64,000 bases of DNA from Liolophura sinensis (lineage: Eukaryota; Mollusca; Polyplacophora; Chitonida; Chitonidae): assembly GCF_032854445.1 (NCBI RefSeq), contig NC_088306.1:14625386-14689385 (forward strand), read 5' to 3'. The notes beneath the pieces were generated by a model. That model did no database searches, was not told the origin of the DNA, and saw nothing but the letters and a program-made list of their open reading frames with translations. Of the stretch, positions 43,563-55,550 are shown piece after piece (the first letter of the stretch is position 1; the number at the start of each line of letters is the position of its first letter). The translations under genes and the position numbers were made by a program.

Positions 43563-44340
43563 TGTATGGCCGAATTGATTTATTTATTAATTGAGTAATT
43601 GATTGGATAACATTTCCAATCCATAAGCTGAACTGTTAGATGGGTTAAATTGGTTGGTATTACTCTAAGCGCTTTTTACACAGAACTATTTCAACTGGCT
43701 TACAGCGACACAAACAAGATATCCGCTAAAACATTGGATGTGAAGTTCTCTATAGAGCCGAGTATTTTCTTAAGTAAGTGATACCGTTCAGCTAATGCTT
43801 TCGCAAACACACAAATCAGACAATTTTCCCCCCGATTTTTTGTCCATTCCACAGCTCTTAATCTCCGCAATTTATCTTTTCTGCAAACAAATTAAGGTCG
43901 TTGTATTTCACAGAATTCCTCGCTCACGGCTTGTTACTCCTAGTTATTCGATTGCAGATTTATCAGGCCGGCTACAAGAGCTGGTTTCAATCAAAGTAAA
44001 CAATCTAATCAAACAAGGAGTGCTTTATCTTCTCTACCTTGCCGAGAAAAAGCGATATGTTCATAAATATTGCAATACGATATTTTCGTCGAAGAAACCC
44101 GAGAACCTGTTCTGTACGATGAGTAAATCCATGCAGCGTTCCGAGATTTTTAACCAACATAAAAAACATTCTATCTATAACTTAACTGCTAAGTAACCGT
44201 AGTGGATGGCATAATGACATTAGTCTTTTACTGGATTAAGGATAATGGGGTAGATTAATGAGTTACTACAATTAGGCAGGAGGGAATCAGACTTGATGGA
44301 CTATCATACAGAGTGGAAGTTGTGAAAGGTGCAAAACTGC
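43563..44340. other. No secure gene
   Basis: A 133-codon plus-strand frame (43795-44196) is the longest. Its protein (IAEKKRYVHKYC-type basic stretch near the middle) has no domain that I recognise, and it lacks strong start context. Confidence 0.25.
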
Positions 44341-44344
44341 CAAA

Positions 44345-45110
44345 GAATCATCTGAAATGACGGCAAAAATGATGACAATAACATGTAAAAAGTGCAAAAT
44401 TGCGATAAAAACATCTGCACAGAAAACAAAAGTGTCGAGAGAAACACCTGTGAAGAAGGCAAAATTGCAAAAGGAGCACCTGTAAATAGGGCAAAATTCC
44501 GAGATGAACGTTTTTAAGGAGGGCGTACTTGCGAGATGAACAGCTGTGAAGAGGGCATAATTGCGAGATGAACACCTGTAACGAGGTCACAACTGCGAGA
44601 TAAACACCCGCACAATTGCGAGATAAACATCTGTAAACAGGGCACAATTGCAACAGGAACACCGGTGAAGAGGGTAAAATTCCGAGATGAACGTCTTTAA
44701 AGACGGCGTAATTGCGAGATGAACATCTGTAAAGAGGGCACAATTGCAACAGGAATACCTGTGAAGAGGGTACAACTGCGACAAGAACGCTTGTAAAGAG
44801 CGCATAATTGCGACAGGAACGGCTGTAAAAAAGGCACAATTTCAAGATGAACACCTGTAAGAAGGACAATTGCGACAGGAACAATTATAAAAAGGGAGAG
44901 AAACATCATTAAAAAGAACAAAATTGCGACACAAATGTCTGCAAATAGGGCGAAGTTTCGAGAGAACCACCTGTAGTGAGAGTAAAATTCCAGACGAGCA
45001 CCTAGCTGTACAGAGGGCAAAGATTCAAGAAAAACACCTGTGAAGACGGCAAAGTTGCGAGAGAAGCACATGTAAAGAGGGCACAAATTGTGCAATGGTG
45101 GCAAACTTGT
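44345..45110 (-). repeat. Third 32-bp minisatellite (about 23 units)
   Basis: Unit, plus strand: ATTGCGAGATGAACACCTGT then AAAGAGGGCACA. There is a hint of higher-order pairing, since the variant TTCCGAGATGAACG recurs about 170 bp apart. Stop-poor frames on the minus strand (up to 178 codons, Leu/Cys-rich) follow from the repeat. Confidence 0.95.
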
Positions 45111-46800
45111 GAGTGAAGACGCATTCGACTAAATATGGTTGGACTGCCAGGTCCGAATCTTCCGGCGGTTGATCTATAACTGTATTTGATGCCGTTGAGT
45201 TCTAATGGAACCACAAGTCATTTCTGTTTTCTGCCAAAAGACGATGCTCGTTTTTCCCGCGCGATGACAACTCGGGTCCCTACGTTACCAATTTGCCCAT
45301 ACACAAGTTGTTATCGCGAAGGTAGGCATGAACACATAACTTAAACCGAGTTACTTTATGCCTAAGTTGATGTTTTCATTTATTGACCCATACCAAAAGT
45401 AACGAGATATCTGACACAAAACTGATTCATTGCTTTACCCTTGGTTTCGTTATGGCCGAGTTAAGAAATTACTTATACGTCATCCGTCTCAATTACACAT
45501 TCTTTTGTTAAAAATTAACACTTTATCAGGTGTTACATCAAAAATATTTAAAATCGTTTAATCTTTTAGCATTTAACACCATGTAATTAACAACCTGTAA
45601 CGCAACCATTATGCGCGGCGCAACATTTCAACATACTGGCAGTAATCTGCAGTTTTTAACACTTGTTTACATTTTAACATTTACGTTTCAAGGGAGCGGA
45701 TATTGTCCGGGAACTGGGCTATATTTAGATCATGTACTGGTATTTATAGCATGCATTGCCCTCAGAATTTAAAAAGAAAACCTGTTTATGTACATTGTGT
45801 TCATTTGTTCGGCTGTATAAGAAGAGTGTTCAGACCACCTGTCTAAGTAATCTAGACAACGGACAAGAAAGTTTAAGCTCATTCATCATTTAGAAGCTGT
45901 ATGGAAATGTGCGTAAATTGCTAATCTGAATCAGTATTTTTTTGTTGTTGCTAAAAGGAATGCATGGCGTGGGAAATAGCCAACTATAACAGTACTCTAG
46001 ACAGACTTTGAACTCACCTGTAATCGAGTCGACCTTAGCTGGAGTTGCCAGGTAGCTGGAAGAGCATTGCTGAAGAGTTGCTAGTCCTATCTAGATAAAG
46101 CTCGTGCGCCGAACACAAAAATACCACTAACGCCAGACCGTTGCCAGAATTCGGGCAGGTAAAGCCAAGTCGTCGTGACATAAGCATATCAGCTTTATAA
46201 ACCTCGGGTCGAGCTAAAATTACCGTGACAGTCATCTTCAGGTGAAAATGACTCAAAAAGGAATGGTTGACGGGTGTGTGTTCTAAGAGACGATCTGATG
46301 AGACATATACACACAGTCTGTAACACTGAACACTGTTTTGGAGAAAAGGTAAGAATCTCTTGTAGATATATTTGCATTGTGATAGTTTTTTTCAAGTAGA
46401 AAAAGCGATATGACTCGAATTAATAGTTATTACAACGGTGTGTTGTTCTTCATAAAACATAGAATCCGGAAGTAATTAGGAATCGAAGTTGGATTTGTAT
46501 TAGTTTTGTATTTTGGCATGCATGCTATGGTATATCTCTGTCGTATAAACTTTTAAATTTTGTGATAGATATCTGACACTAGTATAAATCGATGACGATC
46601 AAAGGATGGGTAGTTTCTTATATGTTCTCTAGGCTAAGGGTTTCCTGATATAATGTATTTGCAAATTTGCATTCGTCACATTAAGCTCAGGTCCGACATC
46701 CGTATACCACTTGTCGACCATGAAGGAGTGTTCATGATCCATAATCCATAATCGCATGACACACTCAAAACAAAAGGCCATGGTACATAACACGTATAAA
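45111..46800. other. No secure gene
   Basis: At 46345-46350 a good splice donor (AAAAGGTAAGAATC) follows a purine-rich stretch and could end a 5' exon for a plus-strand gene such as GPCR2. No promoter motif set like that at 25610 or 31060 is present. Confidence 0.25.
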
Positions 46801-46804
46801 ACTA

Positions 46805-46990
46805 TCGGTAAATGAGATTGAAGTCCAGCTCATGCTGACTTCCTCTCCGGTCGTACGCGGGAAGGTCTTGCAGCAGTCTGCGGATGGTTCTACCCGGTTT
46901 CCTCCCACCATAATGCTAATGGCCGTTGTATATGTGAAATAGTCTTGAGTACGGTGTAAAACACCAATAAAATAAATGAATAAATAAGAT
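46805..46990 (+). mobile_element. S1 SINE, 5'-truncated
   Basis: Starts GAAGTCCAGCTCATGCTGAC and ends AATAAATGAATAAATAAG. The flanks AAATGAGATTGAA and AAATAAGATTAAC may be a target duplication. Confidence 0.88.
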
Positions 46991-47616
46991 TAACCTGAAT
47001 ATATATGATAAGAAAAGAACACGAACTAAAACGTGCAGATCTCTGTATTTCTCAAAATATATGCATATGTATCATTTATCATATACAACAACCCTCATTA
47101 TGTTCTTTTAGGGCACCTCAATGGTGCTTTTTTTAATATCTAAAGTTATACAGTGCACTGAACAGCTGAAGACATGTAAATGACAAAAGCAATAAACTTT
47201 AAATAGTTATCTTGACATTACTATTGTTAAAAATTTCCACACATTCGATAAGGGTGATCTAAGTTTGTGCCTTTACCTTGCTTGTTAAGTGGGAAAAAGT
47301 TCTTCATGTTCTTATCCTTGGCATTCTCTCACAAGGTAATTAGAACAGATGTAATTAGTACATAGTCTTGATATCATCTGTATTTTCCATCCGTCATTTT
47401 AGGGGGTTGGTTTTTGCGCAGAGTAAAATAGGAACAAAGATAATTGTTACAAATTTCCACACGTTATGCATACCTTAAAATTTTCTTAATGACTAGGCCG
47501 AAGATGTCCCTTGAAACCTATAGGTGGAGAATTTGTTGTTCAAAAAGTGATAAAACTGAAATCTTAATTAGTTTATTTATTAATCCATTATTTATTAATT
47601 GATTCGACTATGTATT
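46991..47616. other. No gene recognised
   Basis: AT-rich sequence without features. Confidence 0.3.
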
Positions 47617-47812
47617 TGTTTATTTCATTGGTGTTTTACGCCGTGCTCAAGAATATTTCACTTATACGATGGTGGCCAGCATTATGGTGGTAGGAAACCG
47701 GGTAAGGCCCGGGGAAACTTACGACCATCCGATGGTTGCTGGCAGACCTTCCCACTTACGGCCTTAGAGAAAGCCAGCATTAGCTGAACGTGAACTCACA
47801 GCGACCTCTCGG
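47617..47812 (-). mobile_element. S1 SINE lacking its head
   Basis: TTATTTCATTGGTGTTTTAC to GAACTCACAGCGACCTC. It stops at the B-box region, where a CTGGTTG-rich stretch starts. Confidence 0.9.
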
Positions 47813-47819
47813 CCACAAC

Positions 47820-47905
47820 TTGACTAGCTGGTTGTTAGCTTGGTTGGCTGCCTGGTTGATTGACTGACTGGTTTATTACCTGCCTGCATGACTGACTGCT
47901 ATTGT
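47820..47905 (+). repeat. Simple CTGGTTG/GACTGACTG-type repeat
   Basis: GGTTGTTAGCTTGGTTGGCT and GCCTGGTTGATTGACTGACT. It resembles the unit of the degenerate array at 54520. Confidence 0.6.
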
Positions 47906-47924
47906 TAAAGCATGTACGTGTACT

Positions 47925-48065
47925 TGTACGGGAACAGTTAGAATAAACCCTTTCTCAGGTAAGTTGATCAGAAGCCCTTTTTGACAGGCAAGGTGTGACG
48001 ATTTGCCAGCTATCACGCTGTCGTCGTTGCTCTGGTTTTATTCTATGCTGTAGGTCTTTGAAGGA
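47925..48065 (+). repeat. Family A copy, 3' half
   Basis: GGAACAGTTAGAATAAACCC, GTGTGACGATTTGCCAGCTA and ACGCTGTCGTCGTTGCTCTG. It faces the minus copy at 48440. Confidence 0.75.
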
Positions 48066-48439
48066 TTAAAGGAATGACTGGTTGATTTATCGGCAATATC
48101 TTCGGTACGTGCTGTTAGGCATACCCTGTTCCTATCGGAATTTACCTAGAACTCAGTCACGATTGCCGCTAAGCGAAGGAATGTGTCTGGGTACCCTTTC
48201 CTGACTAATCCGGGCCTAGGCTTAGGAGCGTACTGTCATACCTTTACGATGACTTTGTCTAGGCAAACTGGTAAGGTATGACTCGTACATTGTATAAGAG
48301 AACAATCATCACTTCAGCTTGGACCCGATTCACCATTGCGAGAGAATTGCACCGAAGCCTTTCTGGATTGAGTGATTGGGGCTCATTTGATTGATTAATT
48401 CAATACTTACAATATATTTGAAGACGAAAAGCAGAGAGA
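48066..48439. other. Spacer between inverted family A copies
   Basis: No gene recognised. Confidence 0.3.
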
Positions 48440-48665
48440 TTAAAACCAGAGCAGCGACGACAGAGTAATAATTGGCAAATGATTACAAGTAACCGGAGAA
48501 ATCCGGCCTCTTGCCAGTTTACTTCGCTGGGGTTTTATTCTAACTGTCCATCTAATTCCTTAAATTAGCAAATTACACGTCTCAACATGATGACCCAATC
48601 GGGATTAGGTAACAAAATCCGGTGATGTTAATTAGATGTCACTGGCCTAGAATGACTTTAAACGA
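48440..48665 (-). repeat. Family A copy, reverse
   Basis: AAAACCAGAGCAGCGACGAC, CAAGTAACCGGAGAAATCCG, GCTGGGGTTTTATTCTAACT and GATGTCACTGGCCTAGAATG, collinear with the reference. Confidence 0.78.
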
Positions 48666-49915
48666 GGCTTATCATCTTCATCGAACTTATAGTCATTTAG
48701 GTAATACGCCATTATTTCAATGGAAAACTTATCGATTTGACTGACTGAGTGATGTCTTATTCTATCAATATGCCCAATGTGTTCTTTATTTTTTATTCGT
48801 TTCTGTCCTTCACTTTTTGTGCCATATGTAAACACAGCTCTCTCCTCATGCGCCGTCTTGTTTTTTTTTTCTCCGTACCTGTCAGAATAAAACAAGAGCT
48901 TCGTCATAGTAGCCGTAAAAGTAGGGTACGTAGTCTAAGTCTGAGGTACTTGAAGTGACAGGTTTGTAGATCAATGCATATAAACATGTCAAGATAAAGT
49001 TCGCCACACATTCACTTCTGACCATAAGTTGTTTTCTTTCTTTTTTACTCAGGTAATATAGTCAAACAGCCTTGGGCCAACATATTTCGGATGACTGTTG
49101 TACTAGACGTGGATGTCCTGGGCCTTCGTCCGGTGTTTAATTCTGACAAAGTGTCCACGTAAACACCAGGGTGCTGTGTTCTACAGATTTAATTGTACTC
49201 TTAGGATTTAAGCTGCTCAATGAATGCCAAGATACTTTAATCGTGACATAGTGTGCACGAAACATGTTCAAAGAGCACTTAGGAGTGTAGCGTCATCGTG
49301 AACAACTGGACTGATCCCCGAAAAGGACTTCTTGACATATTAAGGCAATAGTGGTCATTGAATGATGACGTGGGGAAGAAGTCGCATAGCCCATTAACTA
49401 CAGGGCACTTCCGTCGAGAGATTCACCAGAAGTCTAGCGCTTATTGTAAATATGAGGGTGAGTTAACGGAAGTCTCTGTCAAGAGCTTTAGAGATGCTCG
49501 CGCGCCTTTACTTAAATGAGGATCAGTTGCCATTATGTAGACATGGGAGTTACGAGTAATAACTGATACCGAATGAGTCACATTATATAAGCCTCGGTAT
49601 ACGAAGAACTATGGGTCTGGCCGAGTTGAAAGTATGATTGACCTTGTTTAAAAGGATATTCTTTCAGTTTAAATCAAATTAGTTTTCAGTATTTGAAAAT
49701 GGATGCAGCCTAGTCCATGCTGGTATTCCAGGGCTGAGATGACTTCTCATTCATAATTCATAATTACATGAAAGTGTGCAGTGATCCAGCGTCAGTCAAC
49801 TTTTGAATGAAATGTAAAAAAATTTGAAACCTGTGAGGCTAAACATCTGCAGACATTTGCTCAAAGGACGTGGCATCATTAACAAAAGAAAAAGGAAGTA
49901 CCAATCAAACTGGTC
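48666..49915 (+). other. Upstream region of GPCR2
   Basis: A pyrimidine tract and acceptor (TTCTTTTTTACTCAG, ending near 49053) could start the GPCR2 exon, giving a long 5' untranslated stretch. The 86-codon minus-strand frame 48647-48907 is lysine-rich and unsupported. No TATA or CCAAT pair is evident. Confidence 0.3.
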
Positions 49916-50899
49916 ATGATTTTACCAGTGGAATCCGTTCCTTCGAATCATTCCGTGGTAATGATTTTGGCCACAACTCCGTTTCTGGCGGACAGTATAA
50001 CGACAAACGATCCAGTTAATCCGAACAACTTCCATGAACAACTCAAGGTGATCATTCTAGTGCCGGTTACGATTTTGATCATCCTGTCCAACCTTGTGGT
50101 GTTGTTCTACATCATGTGCCATAAACAACTGCATAAACCTACCTACCTATTCGTGGCGTCGTTGGGAATTGCCGACCTTTTCGTTGGGTGTGTCTGTATT
50201 GGCTCCATCGTTCACCCGAATGACCCCGTTTTGGAACTTTGTCTCGTGCGGATGGGTTTCGTCATCAGCGCGTGTGTGGCGTCACTGTACTGTATGACGT
50301 GGATAGCCATCGATCGCTACATAGCTATCATATACCCACTGCGCTATCCGCAGAAAATGACTGTGAAGCGAGCGTGCTTCATAATCGTTTGCATCTGGAC
50401 TGGATGCTTTCTCATCGGATTCGCGCCTTTGACCGGATGGAATGTTGGTGTGTATCATCAATACTGTTCCTTCTCTTACATCATGTCACCGACTTATCTT
50501 GTGTTTTTATTCGTCAGTGGCTTTGTCCTTCCTATGCTAGTCATCATTATCGTCTACTGGCGTTTGTTTGAGAAAGCACGAGTTCATTTCAAAAGGATTT
50601 TAGCTATCGAAACGGTGATAGCCCAAAACGAACATGCGGATCAGCGTTCATACCACACAGGCCACTCGCACCGGAACTGGAAATCAGTCCGAATCCTAAT
50701 GGTACTGATTGGCTGCTTTACGATCACGTGGTGTCCGTTCATGGTGACAGCGTTTACACAAGCAATCTGTGGAGACGATACATGTCATCTAAAAGACATC
50801 ATAGGGTCGTATTTATTGTTGTTAGGTTTCTCAAACTCTTTCTTGAATCCAATTATCTATGCTGTAAGTAATCAGGAATTTCAAACAGACGTTTTGTAA
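49916..50899 (+). CDS. Rhodopsin-like (class A) GPCR, adenosine/amine-receptor-like, truncated C-tail (GPCR2)
   Basis: A 327-residue seven-helix plasma-membrane receptor with the class A landmarks: N59 in TM1, D87 in TM2 (GIADLF), C109, DRY 133-135 in AIDRYIAIIYPLRY, W161, C184, P206, TWCPF (W272, P274) and NPIIY (311-315). One sequon (NHS) lies in the N-terminus. The DRY region, the TGWN after TM4 and the short loops recall adenosine/GPR119-like receptors, from memory; the ligand is unassigned. The frame stops 12 residues after NPxxY, leaving no helix 8 or palmitoylation tail. In another frame the next bases read RRFVRALAIVV, typical of helix 8, so a small indel has probably cut the tail, unless the short form is real. 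The start ATG has G at -3 and is the first in frame. Confidence 0.93.
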   Translation: MILPVESVPSNHSVVMILATTPFLADSITTNDPVNPNNFHEQLKVIILVPVTILIILSNLVVLFYIMCHKQLHKPTYLFVASLGIADLFVGCVCIGSIVHPNDPVLELCLVRMGFVISACVASLYCMTWIAIDRYIAIIYPLRYPQKMTVKRACFIIVCIWTGCFLIGFAPLTGWNVGVYHQYCSFSYIMSPTYLVFLFVSGFVLPMLVIIIVYWRLFEKARVHFKRILAIETVIAQNEHADQRSYHTGHSHRNWKSVRILMVLIGCFTITWCPFMVTAFTQAICGDDTCHLKDIIGSYLLLLGFSNSFLNPIIYAVSNQEFQTDVL

Positions 50900-52165
50900 G
50901 AGCTTTAGCAATTGTTGTAAACAGCGAATCAGGCCATTTCTTCAGTCCTAATTGTCTATTTTATTATCTATTTATTACAGTAAATATATGAAAATTACAA
51001 AGCCATTAATGTGTTTTTCTAATATATGTGAACTGTACATCTTGTGCATAAAGTCCTTGGCGTAAATTTTAAAACACTATTTTGCGCTTATGTGCCTAGC
51101 AGGAAGCAGCAATTATATATTATTTGTTTTTGAGTTTTTTCCATTTCATTTGCGGACTAAACCACTTTCGGGAAGTGTAAAAACTAACAGCCCCTCATGA
51201 AAGCAACTTTGATATATGCCATGGAGAGTGACTTCTAAACCAAGAGCTGGGCCCACTTGTTCGAAAGTGTATTAGATAATATTGGTATTAAGTCATATTT
51301 TATACTTAAAGTTTTAGCAAAACTTTGCAGTCAATTCAGTTCTCCAAAGTCAAAGTTTAACAGCAGAAGTTTTAGTTCTTTTTTAATATAGTGTTACACG
51401 TTTTTTTAGGATACCTACAAAATTAAAGGCTTGGTTTAAAGTTAAATCTGGGTATTAAGTATTAAACCAGTTTTGAACAACTGGGCCCAGAGCGCAGCTG
51501 AACGAGGCCCTCTTGACGTTAACAGCAAATGACTACCATGTCAACTAGCACGGTAGGCATTACGTCGCCATGGTAGTTACGTGCTCTTATCTTTAAGAGG
51601 GCTTCGTGCAAGGAAGCTCAGATAACTATGGTTTGGGAATCATATCGAAATAACGTTGAATAGTCATTTTCTGAGACTTGGTATTAACTGCCGTATACCA
51701 CGTGACACTCACCGGATGACCTTATTTAAGAGCAAAGCCTTCAACCAATCCAAGGACAATCAATTTCCCTACAGAGAAAGTTATTTTTTGTGTAATATGA
51801 CTTTTCAAAAACGACGACATGTGGTAAATAGGTGAGCCCATGACTGATTCAGTTAACACAAAATTGCATTTCGGCCTGGTATTAATGTCAGTATTGTATA
51901 GACAACATCAGTCATGATTTAACCAGTACTTAATACGCATCAGTTAAAGGGAAAAATAAAACTGAGGTAAACACAAGTAAAAAAAGATCCTTAAAAACTA
52001 TATATGAAAATACCTTTAATCTTTTTTTGGGGGGGGGGGGGGGATTTTTGTCCACTCAGTCAAATATGTGCCCTGTGAGGTGAGGTGAGTTGGACTATTT
52101 TCATCGCCTCTATCGCAGTTAACAGAACAGTGGCTTTTCACCCTGAAATAAGCATATAATGTCAG
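50900..52165. other. 3' flank of GPCR2; poly-G tract
   Basis: A run of 15 G follows seven T at 52022-52043. No gene and no named repeat. Confidence 0.35.
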
Positions 52166-52169
52166 ATTT

Positions 52170-52440
52170 GCTCTTTCATGCACAGATCCAGAGTCAGTCT
52201 TGTGTCGGATGACACCCAAGGCCTTAAAAGAGCAAGTTGTAGCTTCTTCCCTTGGCGTCCAGCATTAAGGAGAAGTGCAACGACGGGTTGACCCGTGTCA
52301 GTATAATGGCTCGGGTGAAGCGGCTTTTGGTGACAAGGAAGCACATTACATGTAGTCTAAGGACTCCTTCGTCGTCACATGATTGAACAATTGTCAATTG
52401 TTTGGGTTTGGGGTCGTTAAACCCAAAGCACTCACTCACC
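52170..52440 (+). mobile_element. S3 SINE, head damaged
   Basis: CAGATCCAGAGTCAGTCTTG (degraded B-box), GACCCGTGTCAGTATAATGG, then CTTCGTCGTCACATGATTGA and GGGTCGTTAAACCCAAAGCA. It is in the opposite orientation to the 28555 copy. Confidence 0.8.
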
Positions 52441-53986
52441 CACTCGTGTACAGATGCATGTTATGTGAGTAAAGTTCACAGGAAGTTTATTCAGATCTGA
52501 ACATAAAATGTGCAGAAAACGTTGACGTCATTCACCAAGAACTCACACATAATTTATTCGCTGGAAACATATCTAAAAGCAAGTAAGTTGAGGTATTTTC
52601 AGATACAATTTTTGTTGTGTTTTTTCACTGTTGGTGCTCACTTTATTTTCACGTTTTCTTGCCCTTGAATGGTTAACATGTCTTCGAAAAGGTTATATTT
52701 CACTAGTTTCGTTTCATAAAAATATAATATCGCGACCATTGCCCTACACTGCCTGCTGTCTACACATCTAATGTTTATTAAACACACATGTGTATGAACA
52801 TTATCTATTGCACAAGAATGAAAATAAAATGCACAATTAACTTCTTCACAAAGGATACTCAGATATGATGAACAATACTACCTTGGCTCAGCTATAACTG
52901 TATGGTGAGGTCTTGCCTTGATTGGTTCGACCATAAATCTATTTACATATGAGTGATGCATGATGGGATACTACCTTGGTTTATGTGATCACAAGACCTT
53001 GGCATACATTTAGGCCAAACCCGGAAGTGTTCATAGAAAGATGAATCCACCAAATCAATGATAATCTTTTCATACAGCATCTTGACTTTAGCAGAACTTT
53101 GAATCTGAGCGCTTTGAATGAACATGACAATCCTAAATCTTCACCAAATTCGACCATAGACAACGTGCATGTTTTGGCATTTTGGGGGAATACAATGTGA
53201 TCTGGACTGGTTATTTTATATTTACTATGAAGTCCATGTATGTCTCTACGTGATCAACACATTTTAGTCTTCAAAGTATTGTAAATTATGTTATTAAAAC
53301 TGCTTCTGATCTATACTTTACTGGCAACCTTGTTGGGGATTTAGGGTAGGCCTATGTATTCTACGTTATCAGTGACAATATTAATGCAATATTAATTATG
53401 CTGATCAAAGCATTGGTGTTCGTGCGCTACACGTATCGTTCAAAGTTCAAAAATATTTTATTCACAGTAAATAAAAAAAAAAGATCAATAGACAGCCTCT
53501 GACACATTAACTACAATGTGTTGACACAGCGACGTCTGAATGGGATTTTTTGCAAACTTCATAGCACGTTCACCAAGTGGACTTATCACTGGAGAAGCCT
53601 GAAGAGTTCATACGTCCTTGACCTTGTTTTTGTGTAGCATCCACTACTTGACAATGCCAAGAATATCCAAGCACATGGATACAATGCATACTTCTATATA
53701 AACATGAAAACAGGAATTGGTAAGATGGCTTTAAGTTTGTCGGGAAAGGTAGCGCAATACGCGTTGCTGATTGATTATTCGGTTAATTGCCGGAGGAATT
53801 ACTTTATTACGCACATAACAATGACGATGAAAAAAGGTCACCTGATTGATTTATTAATCGGTTACTTCGCTATTTAATTTATTAAATGAATGAATGATTT
53901 ACATATTTTATTGTTACAGGTAGATACATAATGGATTGCATCATTGTTCAGTTCTGAATTATGAATCATTTTCGAGCCGGATTGCC
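52441..53986. other. No gene recognised
   Basis: Two 60-codon minus-strand frames near 52943-53163 overlap and lack features. A 10-A run lies near 53475. Nothing further. Confidence 0.3.
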
Positions 53987-54100
53987 GACTTTTCCTAGAA
54001 TGATTGCAGTAATGTGACCTGTAAGACTTTTCCTAGAATGATTGCAGTAATGTGACCTGTAAGACTTTTCCTAGAATGATTGCAGTAATGTGACCTGTAA
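53987..54100 (+). repeat. Perfect 38-bp tandem triplication
   Basis: Three identical units starting GACTTTTCCTAGAATGATTG and ending ATGTGACCTGTAA. Perfect identity implies a very recent expansion or concerted exchange. The third unit runs straight into a truncated family A copy. Confidence 0.97.
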
Positions 54101-54285
54101 ATCTGCCTAAGCCACGGTGCGAGGTGGAGTGTGCTAATACTTAAACATTAAATGAACAGTTAGAATAAAATACTGACTGAGGTAAACGAACAAGAGGGCA
54201 CATTTCACCGGTTACATGAGACTATTTGTCGATCATCATACCTTTGTCGCTGCTCTCGTTTCACTCTCTCTGTGGTAACTCCTTT
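54100..54285 (+). repeat. Family A copy, 3' two-thirds
   Basis: ATCTGCCTAAGCCACGGTGC, GAACAGTTAGAATAAAATAC, CATTTCACCGGTTACATGAG and TTTGTCGCTGCTCTCGTTTC. Confidence 0.75.
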
Positions 54286-54334
54286 GAAATGTTATAAATT
54301 CTTCAATGGCTTCATTCAGTATTTCACTGCTTAT

Positions 54335-54425
54335 TCATTTGATTGCTGCCCTGCGCCATACTCAAAAATATTTCACGTATCCGACTGTGACTGGATGAAT
54401 CGGTAGCATTTCTTCAAGAAGCTCA
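54335..54425 (-). repeat. Worn SINE 3' end, S1-like
   Basis: CATTTGATTGCTGCCCTGCG, CCATACTCAAAAATATTTCA and CGTATCCGACTG. Only the terminal block is recognisable. Confidence 0.5.
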
Positions 54426-54519
54426 CCAACCTCCTGATATAAAGTCAGCCGAACCAGTGGAAGCTGAGTATCGAACTCCATAATGTTTCATTCATCATTA
54501 TTTTCACCTGATACAACGC

Positions 54520-55075
54520 AGTTGGTTGAACAAATGGTCGATTACCCAGTTGTTGATCCATTACTAAAATCTGATCCAATGACTGGTTGATTCAGCGTTT
54601 GTTTGGCCCAATATTTTATATAATTGTTAATTATCTAATTGTTAATTGATTCAATCGTTGATTGGTCAAATATGTTAAGTTGATCTAATGCCTGATTGAT
54701 CCATTAAGCTTTTTATACATTGACTGGTTGATCCATTGTTTGATTGCTCCCATATTTTAGGTGAATCTAATTGTTAATTCATCCAATGGTTGATTCATCT
54801 ACTATATTAATTAATCTTATCAATGATTGACAGATGCATTAATTAAAATTTGGTAAATTGATTGGTCCAACATTTTAATATTATCCAATGGTTAGCAAAT
54901 CCGATGTTTCATTTGATCCAATATTTTAGCTTGGTTGACTGATTCATTATTTTTATTTGATCCAATAGTTGGTTGACCCATAGTCTGACTAATCCATTTT
55001 TTAATTTGACCCAATGACTGGTTGACTCAATCGTCGAATGATCCAATAATATTGATCTACTTGTACCTGTTAACT
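54520..55075 (+). repeat. Degenerate ~16-bp minisatellite
   Basis: Words such as TGGTTGATCCATTG, GATTGATCCATT, TTTGATCCAAT and GGTTGACTCAAT recur mostly 16 bp, or multiples of it, apart over 550 bp. Much more diverged than the other arrays. Confidence 0.7.
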
Positions 55076-55329
55076 GATCCACTGTGTGCGAGTTCTAGAG
55101 CCTCACTGTATTTCGAGACCTTCCGATATTTGAGTGATCTACTACATTTGATAATATTGGTTATGTACCTCTTAAAGCTAATATACACTATTAAATTAAA
55201 TCGCGAGTTCGAACCCATATTTCGCTGCTTCGATTGTGATTTTAATTTGATAGGGTAATTGTTAGTACTTTGGCAAATGGTTTACGTCGGGAACTACGAC
55301 TTCCTCCATCTAAAACATGATATAATAAC
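55076..55329. other. No gene recognised
   Basis: A short frame that runs out of the repeat array; no features. Confidence 0.3.
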
Positions 55330-55550
55330 AATGTCGAAAGCACAGCATTTGAGTAATTGTTCGCAAGTGACGTCTTAAGTCGTCCGCTAAGCAATGGATC
55401 TATCGGCGCGTATACATCACATCAGCAGTTAGAAAAAAAATCTTAATTGAGATAAATTGACAGGAAACTGGATGCCACGGATTACGTGTGACCATTTGCT
55501 ATCACACTGTGGTAGATGCTTTGGTTTTACTCTGGATATCATGGAGTTAA
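55330..55550 (+). repeat. Family A copy with internal deletion
   Basis: AAAGCACAGCATTTGAGTAA and CAAGTGACGTCTTAAGTC are followed, after lost sequence, by CAGCAGTTAGAAAAAAAATC, ACGGATTACGTGTGACCATT and TTTGGTTTTACTCTGG. Confidence 0.7.

Noticed and set aside
44348-44884. 178-codon minus-strand frame as a Leu/Cys-rich protein
   Set aside because: It is the translation of the 32-bp minisatellite; no independent start context or domain.
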